Source: an uncultured Lachnospiraceae bacterium | GTDB lineage: Bacteria > Bacillota > Clostridia > Lachnospirales > Lachnospiraceae | NCBI GenBank assembly: GCA_910589265.1 | Contig: CAJUTQ010000033.1 | Coordinates: forward strand, 1 to 8,803 | DNA length: 8,803 nucleotides | Direction of reading: 5' to 3' | Shown: positions 6,084-8,803 of the stretch, piece after piece | How the letters are laid out: each line of letters begins with the position of its first letter | Position numbering within the stretch: position 1 is the first letter of the stretch | Program-made: the position numbers and the translations under genes | Notes under the pieces: generated by a model | Told to the model about the DNA's origin: nothing | The model's input: the letters and a program-made list of their open reading frames with translations, nothing else | Database searches by the model: none

Positions 6084-6084
6084 T

Positions 6085-8664
6085 ATGGAAATTACAGTGA
6101 ATTTTTGGAAGAGAAGTAAGAAATTATTTCTATATTTATTAGCATTTTTCATTCCCGTCTTATTTATGTCTATTGTTTTTCTTCTTCATCATGTTTATCC
6201 AATAGGGGATAATACCTTACTTATTGCAGACATGAATTATCAATATATTGATTATTATTCTTATTTTAAAAATACTTTTTTTTCCAATGATAATTTAATA
6301 TATACTTTTAGTAAAAATATGGGTGGTGATATGATAGGATTGACAGCCTATTATTTGTTGAGTCCATTTAATCTTATATTTCTTTTTTTTAAACAAGATA
6401 TGCTTCCTGTAGCAGTCATGGTCATATACCTTATAAAAATTGGTTTTTGCAGTTTAACATGTAATTACTATTTAAATAAAAAATATGGGATGAATAGTTC
6501 TTCTCTTATTTTTTCTTCTGCATATGCAATGATGTCTTATTTTGTCGTATACATGTGCAATTTAATGTATTTTGATTGTTTTATCCTTCTACCATTAATT
6601 GTATATGGAATTGAAGGAATTGTTTTGAATAAAAAGCAAAAAAATAAATATTCTATATTTCTTTCATTAGCATTAATCAGTAATTATTATATTGGTTTTA
6701 TGCTCTGTATATTTTCACTACTATATTTTATATATACATTAGTTTTGGAAATAAATTCTTTTGCCCAGTTTAAAGAGAAAAAAGGTCAAGTCGTACAATT
6801 TATTTATTACTCTGTTATTGGAGGGGGTATTGCTTCTTTTATAATAATTCCTACTTTATTTTCTCTTCAAGATGAAAAATCAGCAGTAAATAGTAGTATA
6901 TTTCATATTTATCGCAATTTTTCAATGATTGATTTATTTTCGAATTTTTATACAAATGCATTTAATGGAAATATATCAAGTGGACTGCCTCAACTCTTTT
7001 GTGGTATTATGACACCTCTTTTTATGTTTTTATTTTTTTTAAATAAAAACATATCAAAAAAGGAAAAAATTGCTTCTTTTTTCTTTTTAAGTGTCCTTTT
7101 CATAAGTTTATATGTAAGTTCTTTAAATATGGTTTGGCATGGATTTAATTATCCTATAAGCTTTCCATATCGATATTCTTTTTTAATTTCTTTTACAGTA
7201 ATTTGTCTTGGATATAAAGGATATCAATATATTGAAGGAGTTAATGCAAAAAAAATAATAAGTGTAGGCTTCGTTTTTTTTATATATTCATTATATCTCC
7301 TAATTACAAAAAAAACGAGTATTGGCTTAAAAGAAATAATATTTGATAGTATATTAATGATAATAATTTTAGGTCTTTGTTCCATTCTTTTACGAAAAAA
7401 ACAGTGTATATATATAAGTTTCCTTTTAGGAATGATACAATTGTTAGATTTATCTGTAAATATTTATACAGCATATCCTAAGTTGGATGGAGCATCTATG
7501 TCTCAATTTAAAGAAGAGATCAATGACTATGGAAATATTTTGAGCAAAATAAAAAATCAGGATAATTCTTTTTATAGAATAGAAAAAACCTTTCGAAGAA
7601 CTCATAATGATGCTCTACAATTTCAATATAATGGCTTAAGTCATTATAGTTCTGTTGAAAAAGTATATATATTTGATTTTATGGAAAAACTTGGATTTAG
7701 AAATAATGGAAATTGGGCCTTTTATAATAACGGTTCCACTACATTTGTAGATAGTCTTTTAGGAGTAAAGTATTTAATATCACAATTTGATACAATTGGT
7801 AAACCATATTTGAAAAAAAATGAAGAAAATGGATTTGCAATTTTTCAAAATCCTTACGCTTTAAATATAGGAATAGGAGCTTCTAAATATATCAGTCAAT
7901 TAAATATGGAAGAAAAAGATTTATTTCTTCTGCAAAATAAGTTAGCTTCTGCAATTACTGGGGAAAGAGAAGAAATTTTTATAAAAGCAGAAATAAAAGA
8001 AATAAAAAAGGAAAATTTAAAGGAAATTCAAATAGATGAAGAAAATAAAAAATATAAAAAAATAAAGAAGGATGAAGAAGCTTATATTGAATTTGTAATT
8101 CCTATAGAAAAGGAAGATATGCTAATGGCATATTTTCGAGCACCAGATTTACAAAAAGCAGAGATTTATATAAATCAGGATAATAAAGGTGATTATTTTA
8201 ATAGATATAGATGGGATATTATTGATTTAGGAAACCATGAATTAGGAAAAGAAGTTCATGTTAAAATTATTTTAAAAGAAGAGGAACTAATATTAGGAGA
8301 TTACTATTTTTATTATGAAATAATAAGTTCTATAGAAAATTGGTTTGAAAAAGTATGGAAAAGTAATTGTCAATTTATAAAAAGTAGCAGTTCTCATTTA
8401 ATTGGAACAGTATTTATAGAAGAAGGAAAAGAAAATCTTCTATTGACTATTCCTTTTGAAAAGGCATGGAAAATAAAAATTGACAATCAAAAAGTAAATC
8501 CAAAAATGATATTAGGAGCAATTATGTATATACCTATTTCTCCAGGAAATCATAATTTAGAATTAGTCTATGTTCCTCAAGGAGCATATATTGGGGTTAT
8601 AATATCTCTTGTATCCATTATATTGTATATTTTTATGATTTTTAAAAAAAACGAAAAAAAATAA
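6085..8664 (+). CDS. yfhO: YfhO-family polytopic membrane protein (GT-C-like)
   Basis: This is a large multi-pass membrane protein of the YfhO family; some members are linked to glycosylation of cell-wall polymers such as lipoteichoic acid and resemble GT-C glycosyltransferases. Hydrophobic helices fill residues about 14-455: the first at 14-34, then a conserved extracellular loop with IADMNYQYIDYYS (47-59) and YYLLSPFNLIF (89-99), and further on FPYRYSF (360-366). A soluble, probably extracytoplasmic part (about 460-830) contains LLGVKYLIS (558-566), and one final helix spans about 834-853 followed by a lysine-rich end. The 859-residue length is typical. Asp49 in the first loop is a candidate catalytic residue by analogy with GT-C enzymes. 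Start ATG 6085 is used here; GTG 6097 is an alternative with better Shine-Dalgarno spacing, and an in-frame stop at 6076-6078 excludes longer forms. No partner glycosyltransferase gene is adjacent. Substrate is unknown. Confidence 0.88.
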   Translation: MEITVNFWKRSKKLFLYLLAFFIPVLFMSIVFLLHHVYPIGDNTLLIADMNYQYIDYYSYFKNTFFSNDNLIYTFSKNMGGDMIGLTAYYLLSPFNLIFLFFKQDMLPVAVMVIYLIKIGFCSLTCNYYLNKKYGMNSSSLIFSSAYAMMSYFVVYMCNLMYFDCFILLPLIVYGIEGIVLNKKQKNKYSIFLSLALISNYYIGFMLCIFSLLYFIYTLVLEINSFAQFKEKKGQVVQFIYYSVIGGGIASFIIIPTLFSLQDEKSAVNSSIFHIYRNFSMIDLFSNFYTNAFNGNISSGLPQLFCGIMTPLFMFLFFLNKNISKKEKIASFFFLSVLFISLYVSSLNMVWHGFNYPISFPYRYSFLISFTVICLGYKGYQYIEGVNAKKIISVGFVFFIYSLYLLITKKTSIGLKEIIFDSILMIIILGLCSILLRKKQCIYISFLLGMIQLLDLSVNIYTAYPKLDGASMSQFKEEINDYGNILSKIKNQDNSFYRIEKTFRRTHNDALQFQYNGLSHYSSVEKVYIFDFMEKLGFRNNGNWAFYNNGSTTFVDSLLGVKYLISQFDTIGKPYLKKNEENGFAIFQNPYALNIGIGASKYISQLNMEEKDLFLLQNKLASAITGEREEIFIKAEIKEIKKENLKEIQIDEENKKYKKIKKDEEAYIEFVIPIEKEDMLMAYFRAPDLQKAEIYINQDNKGDYFNRYRWDIIDLGNHELGKEVHVKIILKEEELILGDYYFYYEIISSIENWFEKVWKSNCQFIKSSSSHLIGTVFIEEGKENLLLTIPFEKAWKIKIDNQKVNPKMILGAIMYIPISPGNHNLELVYVPQGAYIGVIISLVSIILYIFMIFKKNEKK

Positions 8665-8673
8665 AAAAAGGCG

Positions 8674-8703
8674 TTGACAAAAGAGGGAGGAGGGTGCTAT
8701 AAT
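8674..8703 (+). promoter_or_regulatory. Strong promoter, probably of an rRNA operon
   Basis: TTGACA (8674-8679) and TATAAT (8698-8703) are perfect hexamers with an 18-bp spacer that is unusually purine-rich (GAGGGAGGAGGG). The -35 box begins only 9 bases after the yfhO stop codon. Base composition changes sharply here from very AT-rich coding DNA to a G-rich, non-coding leader, as is typical before stable RNA genes. The assignment to rRNA is by style of promoter and leader; the 16S gene itself is not in the window. Confidence 0.75.
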
Positions 8704-8709
8704 AAGTCT

Positions 8710-8803
8710 TGCCCGTTGCGAGAGAAGGACGGGCAGGAAAAGAAGGACCATGACAACTGAACAGTAATGCGAACCCGAAACAAGAGAGAAAGAAAGAAGA
8801 AGG
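8710..8803 (+). other. Probable 5' leader of an rRNA precursor, partial
   Basis: The predicted transcript starts near 8710, and almost at its 5' end a 9-bp stem forms between CTTGCCCGT (8708-8716) and ACGGGCAGG (8729-8737), with one G-T pair and no T-run, so it is not a terminator. Next comes ATGACAACTGAACAGTAATG (8750-8769), similar to the GAAAACTGAACA-type sequences that precede rRNA genes in Firmicutes, and then a purine-rich tract to the window end. There is no credible reading frame. Mature 16S rRNA is expected downstream; this is inference from the leader only. Confidence 0.6.

Noticed and set aside
8563..8751. Minus-strand open frame of 62 codons across the end of yfhO and the following promoter
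   Set aside because: It runs antisense to the yfhO end and through the promoter and leader, is rich in Phe/Leu from A-rich complementary sequence, and matches no family I recognise.

Overview
The window looks like chromosomal DNA from a low-GC, anaerobic Firmicute, most likely Clostridia and plausibly Lachnospiraceae. This rests on very AT-rich coding sequence, Gram-positive style promoters (TTGACA/TATAAT with 16-18 bp spacers), purine-rich ribosome binding sites, a two-subunit oxygen-sensitive class I fumarase, a butyryl-CoA-dehydrogenase-like flavoprotein and a YfhO membrane protein. The genus cannot be read from the sequence.

Left edge (1-1595). Positions 1-140 look like the outer end of an insertion sequence: the first 17 codons of a minus-strand transposase (IS1182-like by recollection of its N-terminus), a strong hairpin terminator and a possible terminal repeat. 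Directly beside it is an ABC exporter half-transporter that starts in the middle of its membrane domain. Its reading frame keeps a transmembrane-like sequence upstream of the first ATG as far as about 123-141, so the 5' end was probably removed by the insertion. The gene is best read as a truncated remnant.

Minus-strand block (1663-3528). An acyl-CoA dehydrogenase gene with a consensus promoter is followed by a MarR-family regulator with its own consensus promoter. The regulator ends inside a compound hairpin that acts as its terminator and lies between it and the convergent ABC gene. The regulator may control itself and perhaps the dehydrogenase, but this is inferred from position and AT-rich repeats only.

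Plus-strand block (3564-5750). Divergent from the dehydrogenase is a compact operon: fumarase alpha, fumarase beta (probable TTG start) and a PlsC-type acyltransferase that overlaps fumarase beta by 13 bases. A tRNA-Ser(GCU) gene with its own promoter follows.

Right edge (6085-8803). A large YfhO-family membrane protein gene ends 9 bases before a strong promoter. That promoter drives a purine-rich, hairpin-starting leader that looks like the start of an rRNA operon; the 16S gene would lie just outside the window.

No CRISPR array, phage module, defence system or clearly new system is visible. The points most worth checking are the IS junction with the beheaded ABC gene, the regulatory DNA around the MarR/dehydrogenase genes, a recurring AGAAAGGYATG motif at three gene starts, and the abutment of yfhO with the rRNA-type promoter.
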